Below are positions 5,634-5,714 of a DNA stretch of 5,714 bases, one piece after another. Origin of the DNA: Clostridiales bacterium (GTDB lineage: Bacteria; Bacillota; Clostridia; Lachnospirales; WQUN01); assembly GCA_031271275.1 (NCBI GenBank), contig JAISWA010000257.1, positions 1-5,714 on the forward strand, in the 5' to 3' direction. The notes under the pieces were generated by a model that was not told the origin of the DNA, did no database searches, and was given only the letters and a program-made list of their open reading frames with translations. The first letter of the stretch is position 1. Each line of letters begins with the position of its first letter. The translations under genes were made by a program, and so were the position numbers.

Positions 5634-5714
5634 TTGTTTTCGATACTGTTTATCATTCTTTCGGTGGTGCTCGGTTGGGCGGCGGTGGATTTTTTTCTCC
5701 CTGCGGTTCGAATC
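5634..5714 (+). CDS. Possible N-terminus of a membrane or exported protein, cut by the window end
   Basis: An open frame starting at TTG (5634) runs to the last base without a stop. It gives 27 residues, MFSILFIILSVVLGWAAVDF followed by FLPAVRI, a strongly hydrophobic stretch that would form one membrane helix or signal anchor. It begins 13 bp after the isomerase stop, in line with the tight spacing of this gene row. The ribosome site is weak (AGCGGG, 5619-5624) and the start codon is a rare type, so the true start may differ. Too little is present to name a family. The hydrophobicity, rather than the start signal, is the main support. Confidence 0.4.
   Translation, partial: MFSILFIILSVVLGWAAVDFFLPAVRI

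Noticed and set aside
5668..5714. tRNA-like sequence: GGTTCGAATC at the window end and GCTCGGTTGGG upstream resemble T- and D-arms.
   Set aside because: GCTC has no matching GAGC for a D-stem, no 5-bp anticodon stem can be formed around the T-run at 5690-5697, and the spacing is too short. The stretch is better explained as hydrophobic coding sequence.

Overview
The window is a compact, almost fully coding stretch with every gene on the + strand. It looks bacterial and is fairly rich in G/C at third codon positions. Shine-Dalgarno sites are strong (AGGAG, AAGGAG, AAGGAGG). The transporter genes match the YknWXYZ layout known from Bacillus subtilis, and no TolC-like or other outer-membrane gene is present. 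Together these suggest a monoderm, Bacillota/Clostridia-type organism. That is an inference, since no rRNA or other taxonomic marker is present.

Layout: (1) 37-801, a five-helix Yip1-family membrane protein (YknW-like). (2) 802-1015, a 214-bp gap holding a long imperfect palindrome (826-968) with perfect 16-bp terminal inverted repeats. It resembles a MITE or Correia-like element and lies in or beside a short dispersed-type repeat of the CATTCTGAGCGAAGCGA kind. (3) 1016-2461, a membrane-fusion (HlyD/MacA/YknX-type) adaptor. (4) 2458-3189, a MacB/LolD/YknY-type ATPase. (5) 3186-4385, a MacB/FtsX/YknZ-type permease. Genes 3, 4 and 5 overlap by 4 bp at each junction (ATGA, then GTGA). (6) 4407-4709, a stand-alone DUF1883-like protein. 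(7) 4730-5620, a sugar phosphate isomerase/epimerase-like TIM-barrel protein. (8) from about 5634 to the window end, the possible hydrophobic N-terminus of another gene.

How they work together: the adaptor, ATPase and permease form one tripartite MacAB/YknXYZ-type exporter, a mechanotransmission ABC system. The Yip1 protein upstream is the expected accessory membrane partner. The substrate cannot be read from sequence. In B. subtilis the related system protects against a secreted peptide toxin, so peptide or antimicrobial export is a reasonable guess. The DUF1883 gene and the isomerase follow at gaps of 21 and 20 bp with no terminator visible, so they are probably co-transcribed. Their functional link to the exporter is unknown. 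The repeat element splits the otherwise operon-like YknW-X junction and may affect transcription of the exporter genes.
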